A DNA stretch of 61,925 bases from Bacteroidota bacterium (GCA_021323535.1 JAJONO010000021.1:1-61925), one strand, 5' to 3'; positions 36,157 to 43,202 are shown, counted from the stretch's first letter. Program-made: numbers and translations. The notes: generated by a model not told the origin, from the sequence alone.

Positions 36157-36702
36157 TTATAAGGTTACGTGGTAAATTCTTTTTTTAGAGACTGCGTTGC
36201 AACAATTTTCAGACTTCCCGCTTTTAATGCATTGGTAGCTTGTGAGCCCAACATATTTCTTATGCTCTTTGTTTGAGGTGAGCCCTTTATCTACAAAGCG
36301 GATGGCTACTGTATTATTAAGTTTCTGGTTTTTTACATCGACAAAGTGGTACGTATTATCAGCATATTGATAGTGAAAATCTTTATTGATCTCAACATTA
36401 TTAAATGCGAAATTGGCAATGAGCTGACCAACTGAAAATCCGGCTCCTTCAATCTTCTCTTTTATAGCATCGATGTTTACCTTTTCATTTGGTTTGAAGG
36501 TTAACATAAACTCCGCGTTCTCAAGATCAACATCAATTTTTCCAATAAAGGAAAGGGATGACAAGGCTTTATGAACAGAGTTGGAGCACATACTGCATGT
36601 TACTCCTGTAACCTTTACTTTTGCCGACACGAAGTTTGCAAAAGCGGTACTGCCTAATAACATTGATATAAGCAGCGTAAGAATTGTTTTTTTTGTTTTC
36701 AT
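36157..36702 (-). CDS. Secreted heavy-metal-associated (HMA) protein
   Basis: A 181-residue protein with a signal peptide (1-22) followed by an HMA domain (about 27-92) bearing VTGVTCSMCSNSV (C36, C39). The C-terminal half is unique, with a Cys-rich SYQCIKSGKSENCCNAVSKK near the end. It is probably a periplasmic metal chaperone (copper-type CxxC). ATG 36702 is used because it begins the signal peptide; ATG 36732 would precede the -7 box and is unlikely. The promoter carries the shared 30-bp element, which overlaps the stop codon of the AraC gene upstream. Confidence 0.87.
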   Translation of the reverse strand: MKTKKTILTLLISMLLGSTAFANFVSAKVKVTGVTCSMCSNSVHKALSSLSFIGKIDVDLENAEFMLTFKPNEKVNIDAIKEKIEGAGFSVGQLIANFAFNNVEINKDFHYQYADNTYHFVDVKNQKLNNTVAIRFVDKGLTSNKEHKKYVGLTSYQCIKSGKSENCCNAVSKKRIYHVTL

Positions 36703-36717
36703 AATTTTAATTTTAAG

Positions 36718-36781
36718 CAAAAGTAGGTCCACCGCCGGGGCATGACGTTACGTAATTTTTGGAAGAGTTTATAAGATTTAC
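36718..36781 (-). promoter_or_regulatory. Shared metal-regulon element, copy 3, with -7 box
   Basis: The 30-bp element at 36752-36781 is identical to 35179-35208. The -7 box TACTTTTG is the complement of 36718-36725. The element reaches into the stop codon of the AraC-like gene. Confidence 0.8.
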
Positions 36782-37338
36782 AGTTCTTCGATGTTCCTGC
36801 GTTTGTGCTCCTTTAAGGATTTATAGAACGAAGGTGTAAGGCCGGTGACCTTTTTAAACTGGCTCGACAGGTAGGCAACACTGCTGTATCCTAAGCGATC
36901 TGAAATTTCTGACAGCGATAATTCATCATATACCAATAGTTCCTTCACTTTTTCTATTCGTTGCGAAATAAAATACTTTTCAATAGTGGTTCCTTCTACT
37001 TCCGAAAACAGATTGCTAAGATAGGTATAGTCGTAATTTAATTTATCAGCAAGATAATCGGAGAGATTAGTTTTGATATTTTCATTGGAGTGATGAATGA
37101 GTTTTACAATGGTGTTTTTTATTTTCTCAATCATCCTGCTTTTTTTGTCATCGATGAGCTCGAAGCCATGATGCTTTAAACCTGATTCCAGTTTCTCTAG
37201 TTGAGAATCACTTGGATCCTTTGCGGTTTCTATCTCTCCAAGCTCAACTGAAAGTAAAGGAATTCCGGCTTTATCAAATTCAGCCTGTACAACCATTCTA
37301 CAGCGACTGCAAACCATATTTTTAACGTATAACTTCAT
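36778..37338 (-). CDS. AraC-family regulator with CxxC metal-binding-like N-terminus
   Basis: A 186-residue protein. The N-terminal ~65 residues resemble a shrunken HMA domain (MKLYVKNMVCSRCRMVVQ, C10 and C13), with the betaalphabeta pattern continuing to LGEIE. A linker helix follows, then an AraC double helix-turn-helix (about 85-183: YLADKLNYDYTYLSNLFSEVEG, LSEISDRLGYSSVAYLSSQFKKVTGLTPSFYK). It is the natural regulator of the neighbouring HMA, MFS and outer-membrane genes, sensing metal directly. It is probably the binder of the 30-bp element. The family exists in Bacteroidota metal loci. Confidence 0.9.
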   Translation of the reverse strand: MKLYVKNMVCSRCRMVVQAEFDKAGIPLLSVELGEIETAKDPSDSQLEKLESGLKHHGFELIDDKKSRMIEKIKNTIVKLIHHSNENIKTNLSDYLADKLNYDYTYLSNLFSEVEGTTIEKYFISQRIEKVKELLVYDELSLSEISDRLGYSSVAYLSSQFKKVTGLTPSFYKSLKEHKRRNIEEL

Positions 37339-37667
37339 AGAAGCAGTTCTAAAGATACAACGAATCTAATAAAAAGTAACGATCTGAATGACAAAGTCTG
37401 GTTGATGTTGCCAAAGCTGTACAAAACTATGTGAATGCCACAGCCTAACTCAGGACGAGGACTTGTCCTAAAGCAGAACTCGTAAACTCGTTCGCTTCAG
37501 TGTGAAAAAGTATACCTAATGAGGTCTATCTACCTTTCTGTTGGGGACAGAAAACTATTGTGTTTCTTCCGCCAAGGCGCAGGCTTTGTTTTACAAAGAA
37601 ATCTATGTGGTTAAAATACGACTTGCACTGATTCGCCGCGGCTGACGAAGTTCGATAAAACATAAAC
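37339..37667. other. Gap with no convincing gene
   Basis: Separates the metal locus from the arsenic island. Frames are short and broken on both strands, with words such as gacgaggacttgtcct suggesting decayed sequence. The promoter of the first ArsR gene starts at 37668. Confidence 0.5.
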
Positions 37668-37698
37668 TGCATCATTTCCATCTTCCATCGTCTTTATA
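37668..37698 (+). promoter_or_regulatory. SigZ-type promoter 1 (ArsR gene)
   Basis: TGCATC at 37668-37673, a 15-nt spacer, and CGTCTTTATA at 37689-37698. The same bipartite motif with the same spacer occurs three more times in the island. CGTC at -10 is typical of ECF sigma promoters. It lies only 4 nt from ATG 37703, so the message would be leaderless. Confidence 0.7.
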
Positions 37699-37702
37699 CA
37701 AT

Positions 37703-37984
37703 ATGAAAAAGCCCTCAGAAAAACTGGCCGTGTTTTATAAAGCTCTTGGCCACCCCGCTCGCCTACAAATTGTACAAAAGCTACTGGTAATAGATTCCTG
37801 CCTTTGCAAAGATTTTGTTACCGAATTTAAATGGGCCCAGCCCACTGTTTCGGAGCATTTGAATAAGCTTAAGAAAGCCGGCCTGGTTTCTCATACTATT
37901 AAAGGCGTAACATCAGAATACAGTCTCAATAAAGAGAAATACCGCGAGTTTTTGGTTCTTCAATACCAGGTAAGTGTAAAATAA
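37703..37984 (+). CDS. arsR: ArsR-family transcriptional regulator
   Basis: A 93-residue winged-helix repressor with the family core YKALGHPARLQIVQKL, a CxC metal site in DSCLCKDFV (C33, C35), recognition helix QPTVSEHLNKLKKAGL and the HTIKGVTSEYSLN wing. It senses arsenite-like oxyanions or thiophilic metals. It opens the arsenic island and is followed by the flavin monooxygenase, MFS and sigZ genes. Its promoter is of the SigZ type rather than a palindromic ArsR operator, which is unusual for an ArsR gene. Confidence 0.93.
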   Translation: MKKPSEKLAVFYKALGHPARLQIVQKLLVIDSCLCKDFVTEFKWAQPTVSEHLNKLKKAGLVSHTIKGVTSEYSLNKEKYREFLVLQYQVSVK

Positions 37985-37986
37985 CC

Positions 37987-38017
37987 TGCATCTTTTTTTA
38001 AAATCACCGTCTTTATA
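37987..38017 (+). promoter_or_regulatory. SigZ-type promoter 2 (monooxygenase-MFS-sigZ operon)
   Basis: TGCATC 37987-37992, 15-nt spacer, CGTCTTTATA 38008-38017. ATG 38033 is 15 nt further. Because sigZ lies in this operon, the promoter implies positive autoregulation. Confidence 0.75.
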
Positions 38018-38032
38018 AATAAAACCCATAAT

Positions 38033-39313
38033 ATGAATACAAAAAACAACCTCCCTGTAGCAGTTATAGGTGCCGGCCCGGTAGGAATGGCCGCCGCTGC
38101 GCATCTTGTAAAAAGAAACATTCCCTTTGTACTTTTTGAAGCCGGTGAATCGGTTGGCAGCAGCATTTTATTGTGGGAACATATTAAAGTGTTCTCAACC
38201 TGGAAATATAATATAGATAAAGCGGCGAAAGAATTATTGCAAACCACGGGCTGGAAAAATCCTGTTGAAGATTTGGTACATACCGGGCGTGAGTTCGTTG
38301 ATCTTTATTTAAAGCCCCTGTCGGAACTTCCTCAACTGAAAAATTTTATTTATACCCAAAGTAAAGTTATTTCGATAGGACGAAAGAACATGGATAAAAT
38401 GAAAACAAAGAACCGTGAGCATGTTCCTTTTGTTTTACGCGTTAAGCAACATAATAGCATCATTACTTTTGAAGCAAGAGCAATCATAGATGCAACCGGA
38501 ACATGGCTTACACCAAACCCCGTTGGTTCGGACGGAAATTATGCCATTGGTGAGCTGGAACACGCTGATAATATTTTTTATGGTATACCAGACATTCTTA
38601 ATAAACATAAACTGCGGTTTGCGAATAAAAAAGTGGCTGTTATTGGCGGCGGACATTCAGCAATCAATACCATTCTTGAACTGGAAAAAATAAAAGACGA
38701 GTTTCCCGGAACGGAAATAAACTGGATACTGCGTAAACAAAAAATGAGCGATGTTTACGGCGGCCAGGAAAACGATGCTCTTGAAGCCCGCGGCGCACTG
38801 GGAATTAAAATTGAACAACTGGTTAACGACGATAAAATTAATGTGTACACGCCGTTTCAGATAGAAGAAATAAGAAAGGTGAAAAATAGTTTATCGCTGC
38901 TGGGTTGGCAAAATGAAAAGTTTGCCGCTATACCTGAGATTGACGAAATTATTTCTAACACAGGGTCGCGTCCCGATTTTTCGTTTCTACGCGAAATTCG
39001 TCTTGGTATTAATACGGCGATTGAAAGCAGCGAAGATATTGCGGAGTTGATTGATCCGAATATTCATAGCTGTGGCACGGTTCGTCCGCATGGTGAATTG
39101 GAACTTCAGCATCCCGAAAAAGATTTTTATATAGTAGGAAGTAAAAGTTATGGCCGCGCCCCTACTTTTTTGATGGCTACAGGGTATGAACAAGTGCGGT
39201 CTGTTGTTGCTGCATTGGATGGCGATCTGGTATCGGCAAGAAATGTGGAACTTGAACTTCCGGAAACAGGAGTGTGTAGTACTGGAAATGGAGAAGGTGC
39301 GTGTTGTGCATAA
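38033..39313 (+). CDS. Flavin-dependent monooxygenase (ArsO-like) with Cys-rich tail
   Basis: A 426-residue FAD/NAD(P)H oxidoreductase. It has an N-terminal FAD-binding Rossmann motif (VIGAGPVGMAAAA, about 10-22), an AG...ILLWEHIKVFSTWKY active region typical of this subgroup, and a second dinucleotide motif (VAVIGGGHSAIN, about 203-214). Relatives labelled ArsO or putative flavin-binding monooxygenase sit in arsenic islands. The C-terminus ends GVCSTGNGEGACCA, a Cys-rich tail not needed for the fold and shared in style with other proteins here. It is the first gene of an operon with MFS, sigZ and an 80-aa gene. The substrate (organoarsenical, thiol or other) is unknown. Confidence 0.87.
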   Translation: MNTKNNLPVAVIGAGPVGMAAAAHLVKRNIPFVLFEAGESVGSSILLWEHIKVFSTWKYNIDKAAKELLQTTGWKNPVEDLVHTGREFVDLYLKPLSELPQLKNFIYTQSKVISIGRKNMDKMKTKNREHVPFVLRVKQHNSIITFEARAIIDATGTWLTPNPVGSDGNYAIGELEHADNIFYGIPDILNKHKLRFANKKVAVIGGGHSAINTILELEKIKDEFPGTEINWILRKQKMSDVYGGQENDALEARGALGIKIEQLVNDDKINVYTPFQIEEIRKVKNSLSLLGWQNEKFAAIPEIDEIISNTGSRPDFSFLREIRLGINTAIESSEDIAELIDPNIHSCGTVRPHGELELQHPEKDFYIVGSKSYGRAPTFLMATGYEQVRSVVAALDGDLVSARNVELELPETGVCSTGNGEGACCA

Positions 39314-39317
39314 GGAC

Positions 39318-40442
39318 ATGCTTAATACGTTTGTGTCGGCAGCAGCTTTGGCGTTAGCAGGTGTAGGTGATTCATTTTTGTATGCTTACCTGCCTGCTAA
39401 TTGCCAGAGCATAGGTCTGCCTGTGTTTTGGGTTGGCGTGATTTTATCTGTCAATCGTTTTACAAGATTATTTTTGAATAGTTACATCGCGTTTTTTTTA
39501 AGTCGGTATGGTCTAAAAAATATAACTCTTGTAGCGGTTACAATAGCTGTTATTACAACACTTTCGTATGGATTTGTAAATTCTGTTTTCTTATGGTTGC
39601 TTGTAAGAATATTATGGGGAATGAGTTTTTCTGCGCTTCGGTTGAACAGTATGGTGTACGCGCTGCAGTATAAAAGCAAAGGAATAGCGCTGGGCATTAG
39701 CAGAAGTGTGATCGAAAGCGGAGCAATACTGGCTCTTTTGATCGGCCCTTGGTTTGTATCTTACTTTGAAAGAGATGTTACATTTGCTTTACTTGGGATA
39801 TTGAGCGCGGCTTCTGTACTTATTTCAATGTTATTACCCGAAATAGAAATTTCTCGGATGGAACGTAAAGATCTGCAACTTTCTTTTCCATCTTCGCTTA
39901 ATATGATGGTTATGCTTAACACATTTGTGGTGGAAGGTTTATTGATTGTTCTGCTAAGTAGTTTATTAAGATCGGAGTATAATTTTTCTGCAACTGAGCT
40001 CCTGGCAACAACGGGATTATACCTGGCGTATAGAAGGATATGCCTGGTGTTGTTTTCTCCTTTTGCCGGTTGGCTGGCAGATAGGTTTGGTTTCCATAAG
40101 GTTTTTAATTTCACGGGTTTATTTGTTATTGTAGGTATCGCACTGGTAGCAACCGGGCTGACAATATTGGGAGTCATTGTCGCATTTAGCTTTGGTGCTA
40201 TGAATGCTTCGGTTGCTCCGGGCGGTGCCATTTCGGGAAACAGTTCTTTGTTAAAGGAGGTTTCGGATAATGTTACCTGGCGCGACATTGGTGCCGCAGC
40301 TGGCACTTTAACAGGAGGATTTTTGCTTGATTTTAAGTATCTTCATATTATATTCTGGCTAAGTTTAATCCCATTGATCGCATGCCTTCTTATTCAATTT
40401 CAAAACTCAAAAAAGAAAACAATTTCCCATGGAATTAGCTGA
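39318..40442 (+). CDS. MFS transporter of the arsenic island
   Basis: A 374-residue, about 12-helix protein. It has the motif-A-like loop FLSRYGLKN, a second half with AGWLADRFGFHK, and many Gly/Ala/Ser helices. ATG 39318 is chosen, just after the monooxygenase stop, giving the first helix at once; ATG 39288 inside the previous gene is also possible. It is not ArsB or ACR3 and lacks ArsJ-type context (no GAPDH gene). By position it exports the product of the preceding monooxygenase, or an arsenical. It overlaps sigZ by 14 bp, so the genes are tightly coupled. Confidence 0.85.
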   Translation: MLNTFVSAAALALAGVGDSFLYAYLPANCQSIGLPVFWVGVILSVNRFTRLFLNSYIAFFLSRYGLKNITLVAVTIAVITTLSYGFVNSVFLWLLVRILWGMSFSALRLNSMVYALQYKSKGIALGISRSVIESGAILALLIGPWFVSYFERDVTFALLGILSAASVLISMLLPEIEISRMERKDLQLSFPSSLNMMVMLNTFVVEGLLIVLLSSLLRSEYNFSATELLATTGLYLAYRRICLVLFSPFAGWLADRFGFHKVFNFTGLFVIVGIALVATGLTILGVIVAFSFGAMNASVAPGGAISGNSSLLKEVSDNVTWRDIGAAAGTLTGGFLLDFKYLHIIFWLSLIPLIACLLIQFQNSKKKTISHGIS

Positions 40443-41001
40443 AGTATATACCAAATTTAGAAAGTCGCTTTTCACCTACATTTATGGTAAGGTGAACAAC
40501 AGAGAAGACGCAGAAGATATTTTACAGAATGTTTTTCTTAAAATGCACACCAATATTGGAACACTGTCTGATAAAGAAAAAATTACGAACTGGCTCTATC
40601 GCATCACGCGCAATTCTATAATAGACTATTACCGCACAACGAAGAACAAAAAGAAAAAACTTGAGTTTTCGGAAAAGCTTCCTGCAGATCTTATGGATGA
40701 AGAAAACGATGATAATACCAAGGGAATGGATAAATGCCTGGGAGGCTTTATAAAGCAGTTACCGGAAGAATATAAATCTATTATCATAGACTCTGAAATA
40801 AAAGGAATTCCTCAGAAAGAACTTTCCAGTAAGTATGATCTTGCTTATCCAACTGTAAGATCACGGGTACAACGGGGCCGTGAAAGACTACACAAAATGT
40901 TTACCAACTGTTGTTCGATACAAACCGATAGTCGCGGCAACATAATTGAAGCCTCACTCAAAAAAGAAAATTGCCAGATTTCGTGTAACTCCTGTAATTA
41001 A
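40429..41001 (+). CDS. sigZ: ECF-type RNA polymerase sigma factor, SigZ-like, with Cys-rich C-terminus
   Basis: A 190-residue sigma factor. Region 2 (about 8-75: REDAEDILQNVFLKMHTNI, WLYRITRNSIIDYYRT) and region 4 (about 105-160: LPEEYKSIIIDSEIKGIPQKELSSKYDLAYPTVRSRVQRGRERL in pieces) are intact. After region 4 comes a ~30-residue tail with C161, C162, C182, C186 and C189 (TNCCSIQTDSRGNIIEA, then KKENCQISCNSCN), as in SigZ proteins. The tail is well placed to bind arsenite or another thiophilic metal and so control the factor without a classical anti-sigma. Four promoters of ECF character in this island are its likely targets. Confidence 0.93.
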   Translation: MELAEVYTKFRKSLFTYIYGKVNNREDAEDILQNVFLKMHTNIGTLSDKEKITNWLYRITRNSIIDYYRTTKNKKKKLEFSEKLPADLMDEENDDNTKGMDKCLGGFIKQLPEEYKSIIIDSEIKGIPQKELSSKYDLAYPTVRSRVQRGRERLHKMFTNCCSIQTDSRGNIIEASLKKENCQISCNSCN

Positions 41002-41243
41002 TGAAAGCAAAAACTGAAAGTATGCAGGATTTTTATCAGACTCTTTTAGGTTTGATGAAACATCGTGAGGTCAGCCCTGGCTTACCTGAAAAGGATAAGG
41101 CCAAATTCTGTTTTATGTTACATGATGAAGTATTAAATGAAATCCACAAAATAGAAGTAGATGATCTTTTTGAGTGGCTCAACGACGGCAGTTTTGAAAA
41201 AAAAGATAAACTGTATATTTCTTTTCTTATTAAGGAAAATTAA
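41001..41243 (+). CDS. 80-aa protein coupled to sigZ
   Basis: A small, mostly helical soluble protein (MQDFYQTLLGLMKHREVSPG, FMLHDEVLNEIHKIEVDDLF). Its ATG overlaps the sigZ stop codon by one base, so it is translated with it. It has no transmembrane helix and one Cys (C34, in KAKFCFML). It could be a co-factor or modulator of the sigma factor, but I recognise no family. It is the last gene of the operon that starts at 38033; the next promoter begins 3 bp after its stop. Confidence 0.75.
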   Translation: MKAKTESMQDFYQTLLGLMKHREVSPGLPEKDKAKFCFMLHDEVLNEIHKIEVDDLFEWLNDGSFEKKDKLYISFLIKEN

Positions 41244-41246
41244 TAC

Positions 41247-41277
41247 TGCATCATTCCTAAGGTTTTACGTCTTTATT
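41247..41277 (+). promoter_or_regulatory. SigZ-type promoter 3 (67-aa Cys-rich gene)
   Basis: TGCATC 41247-41252, 15-nt spacer, CGTCTTTATT 41268-41277 (last base differs). ATG 41304 follows with a leader of about 25 nt. Confidence 0.7.
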
Positions 41278-41303
41278 AATAGAAACGTTTAAAACCAAAA
41301 ATC

Positions 41304-41507
41304 ATGAAAAACGATGGAATCGAAGTTTTAGAAAAAAATAAACTTCAAAAAAATTCAAACAGCAACACAGAAAGCGGATGTTGTGGTGGCGCACCTTCAA
41401 AGAATGAAGACGCCTGCTGTAAGCTCGACGAGGATAAAAAAGCAGAAGGAGAATCGGGATGCGGTTGCAACACGGATAAATCTGCTAAAAAATCTTCTTG
41501 TTGTTAA
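41304..41507 (+). CDS. 67-aa Cys-rich protein 1, metallothionein-like
   Basis: A soluble protein with an acidic/basic body and nine Cys in clusters: ESGCCGGAP, EDACCKLDED, ESGCGCNTD and a final KKSSCC. It has no signal peptide, so it acts in the cytoplasm. The spacing of Cys pairs suits binding of arsenite or soft metals. It has its own SigZ-type promoter and a UUCG-loop terminator directly after it, so it is a monocistronic, probably highly expressed gene. Similar short CC-rich proteins are seen in Bacteroidota arsenic islands without known function. Confidence 0.85.
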   Translation: MKNDGIEVLEKNKLQKNSNSNTESGCCGGAPSKNEDACCKLDEDKKAEGESGCGCNTDKSAKKSSCC

Positions 41508-41514
41508 AATTAAG

Positions 41515-41537
41515 AGCAGCTTCGGCTGCTTTTTTTT
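41515..41537 (+). terminator. Terminator with UUCG tetraloop
   Basis: AGCAGC-TTCG-GCTGCT then eight T. The next promoter's TGCATC begins at the last T. Confidence 0.9.
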
Positions 41538-41567
41538 GCATCTTTTTTTAAATCATTCGTCTTTATA
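41537..41567 (+). promoter_or_regulatory. SigZ-type promoter 4 (66-aa Cys-rich gene)
   Basis: TGCATC 41537-41542, 15-nt spacer, CGTCTTTATA 41558-41567. ATG 41605 follows with a leader of about 35 nt. The spacer is nearly the same T-rich sequence as in promoter 2. Confidence 0.75.
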
Positions 41568-41604
41568 TACGAATTCATTAATTGTTTAATTAAAAAAGAA
41601 AAAA

Positions 41605-41805
41605 ATGAGAAAGAAAATCATTTTAGCAGCTTCGGCACTTGCATTAACGGCCGGAGTATCGATGTTCTCGTTGAACGACGCAGGACCAAGAACACTGGCG
41701 AAAGCCTCAACAGAAACCTGTCCGCCTGAATGTTGCAATGGTACGGGTGGCGATTGCGGCCCGGATCAGTGCAGTAAGGGTACTGAAGAATGCTGTGAGA
41801 AGTAA
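41605..41805 (+). CDS. 66-aa exported Cys-rich protein 2
   Basis: An N-terminal hydrophobic export signal (MRKKIILAASALALTAGVSMF) is followed by a short mature part with eight Cys: ETCPPECCNGTGGDCG, PDQCSKGTEECCEK. It is probably periplasmic, or anchored by its signal. Its SigZ-type promoter and the hairpin terminator after it make it a single-gene unit. It would complement the cytoplasmic Cys-rich protein by binding metal outside the inner membrane. No enzyme motif is present. Confidence 0.85.
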   Translation: MRKKIILAASALALTAGVSMFSLNDAGPRTLAKASTETCPPECCNGTGGDCGPDQCSKGTEECCEK

Positions 41806-41809
41806 AACA

Positions 41810-41838
41810 AAAAGGTAGTCGAACCGACTACCTTTTTT
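41810..41838 (+). terminator. Terminator after Cys-rich protein 2
   Basis: AAAAGGTAGTCG-AAC-CGACTACCTTTT, with extra T residues. A perfect stem. Confidence 0.9.
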
Positions 41839-41861
41839 ATTCATTTAATAAAAGAAGAAAC

Positions 41862-41990
41862 ATGAAATCCTTTATAGAAATTTTTAAATCGCTTTTTAGT
41901 GTAACTAACAAGACTGAAATTTTAGAAGAACCTGATAACAACCTGGAGACTGGTCTTTGTTGCAGATTGAATGAGCTGTGTTGTGAGTAA
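41862..41990 (+). CDS. 42-aa Cys-rich protein 3
   Basis: A short frame from ATG 41862 to TAA 41988-41990 with an amphipathic helical start (MKSFIEIFKSLFSVTNKTE) and a tail with two Cys pairs: GLCCRLNELCCE. An AAAGAAGAAA purine stretch lies just before the ATG. The CC-x5-CC tail matches the style of its neighbours, which is the main reason to call it real. No SigZ-type promoter is visible before it; it may depend on read-through of the preceding terminator. It is easily missed by standard length cut-offs. Confidence 0.6.
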   Translation: MKSFIEIFKSLFSVTNKTEILEEPDNNLETGLCCRLNELCCE

Positions 41991-41996
41991 GCTTGT

Positions 41997-42569
41997 TTAA
42001 CAACAAGTAATTTTCGATCTCCATTTATTCCAGTGAATGGCAGTTATAGGAACTGCTACAAATATGTGGATAAGGGCCATCAGAATTCCACCCGGAATCA
42101 GGTTCTTCACCAGTAAAAGAAACAGGGTATTGGCTCCTGAATTATCTAAACCGGTACTGATACTTATTGCGCCAGCCTCAAATTTAATTCTTACAATAAG
42201 ATATACTGCTATAGCGGCGAAATGAAATCCATTGACAAAAAGATGGATAATGTATTCCCATTTTGGCAACCCTCCCATAAATTGTCTGCTGTCATTTTCT
42301 ACATAAGCGTCTACCCCAAGGGTAATAATGTCTATTAGTACAAGAATAAGCCCAATATAAAAGCTTATCATACAATCTTGCCTGAAATATAAGAAATACA
42401 AAATTGCTGGAAATAGAATGGCCCTTATGGTATGAGTAAAATGTTCGTTTTTACTCGAAGGATTATTAAACAGTTTGTATTTGAAGATGTGAAGATAAAA
42501 TCCGTCGTATAAGCCAAGCAGTGCGAACAGGATTAATAAGATACTTAATAAATTAAATGCGATTTCCAT
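41997..42569 (-). CDS. Multi-pass membrane protein ending in a Cys pair
   Basis: A 190-residue protein with about five helices (3-22, 45-62, 68-86, 105-125, 150-175) and a short cytoplasmic tail HWNKWRSKITCC. Internal motifs such as HTIRAILFPAILYF and HLFVNGFHFAAIA carry several His residues in or near helices. No family is recognised. It lies 49 bp after the Crp-like gene on the same strand, so they probably form an operon. The final Cys pair matches the pattern of the surrounding arsenic genes. ATG 42569 is chosen over 42578. Confidence 0.75.
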   Translation of the reverse strand: MEIAFNLLSILLILFALLGLYDGFYLHIFKYKLFNNPSSKNEHFTHTIRAILFPAILYFLYFRQDCMISFYIGLILVLIDIITLGVDAYVENDSRQFMGGLPKWEYIIHLFVNGFHFAAIAVYLIVRIKFEAGAISISTGLDNSGANTLFLLLVKNLIPGGILMALIHIFVAVPITAIHWNKWRSKITCC

Positions 42570-42618
42570 TTTTCTCACAAAGTTAGTGAGCCTGGTTTAG
42601 AAGAACGTGTGACAAATG

Positions 42619-43188
42619 TCACAAAATCTGGCTTCTGATCCGACTGAGGGTTTCGCGGGATACTCCAAGGTAAGAAGCAATATATTGTACCGGCGCAAAT
42701 TGTATCACCAAAGGCTGTTGTTCGGCTAATCTTAAGTATTTTTCTTTTGCCGTCTCCAAATTAAGACTTGAAGCATATTTTTCCAATTGTAGGAATTCAC
42801 GCTCTACAAGAATTCTACCAGTCTGCTGCCACTCAGGAAAGTTTTGATACAACGTTTGAAGGTCGGCGTATTCAATAACGAAAAGTTCGCTTGGAACAAG
42901 CGCTTGAATGGAGAGTTTAGATGGAGTTTGTTCAATAAAACTCTGGAAGGCCGTACTGAATTTTCCTGCCTCACAAAAGCAATAAGTTATCTCTTCGTCC
43001 TTTTCGTTATAATAAAACGTTCGGAGGATGCCTGAAGATATAAACGCGGCTTTGGTACAAATTTCACCAGCCTTTAAAAATACCTCGCCTTTTTCCAGGG
43101 AGACAGGTTTAAAATAATGCTGACTATCTTCCCATACAGGTTCTGAAATGGAACCAAGGTTCCTAATAACGGATTTAAAATCAATCAT
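42619..43188 (-). CDS. Crp/Fnr-family transcriptional regulator
   Basis: A 189-residue regulator with an N-terminal cyclic-nucleotide-binding-like beta-barrel (about 18-120: VSLEKGEVFLKAGEICTKAAFISSG) and a reduced C-terminal helix-turn-helix (QYIASYLGVSRETLSRIRSQIL). Bacteroidota members of this subgroup usually lack the cAMP-binding Arg and sense unknown signals. C26, C53 and C55 are present but do not form a known Fe-S motif. A TATTTTTG -7 box ends 7 nt before the ATG, so the message is close to leaderless. Confidence 0.92.
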   Translation of the reverse strand: MIDFKSVIRNLGSISEPVWEDSQHYFKPVSLEKGEVFLKAGEICTKAAFISSGILRTFYYNEKDEEITYCFCEAGKFSTAFQSFIEQTPSKLSIQALVPSELFVIEYADLQTLYQNFPEWQQTGRILVEREFLQLEKYASSLNLETAKEKYLRLAEQQPLVIQFAPVQYIASYLGVSRETLSRIRSQIL

Positions 43189-43194
43189 GCGCCA

Positions 43195-43202
43195 CAAAAA
43201 TA
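43195..43202 (-). promoter_or_regulatory. -7 box TATTTTTG for the Crp-like gene
   Basis: Complement of 43195-43202; its last base is 7 nt from the start codon at 43188. A 13-bp palindrome ATAGTT-A-AACTAT lies further upstream at 43229-43241. Confidence 0.5.
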
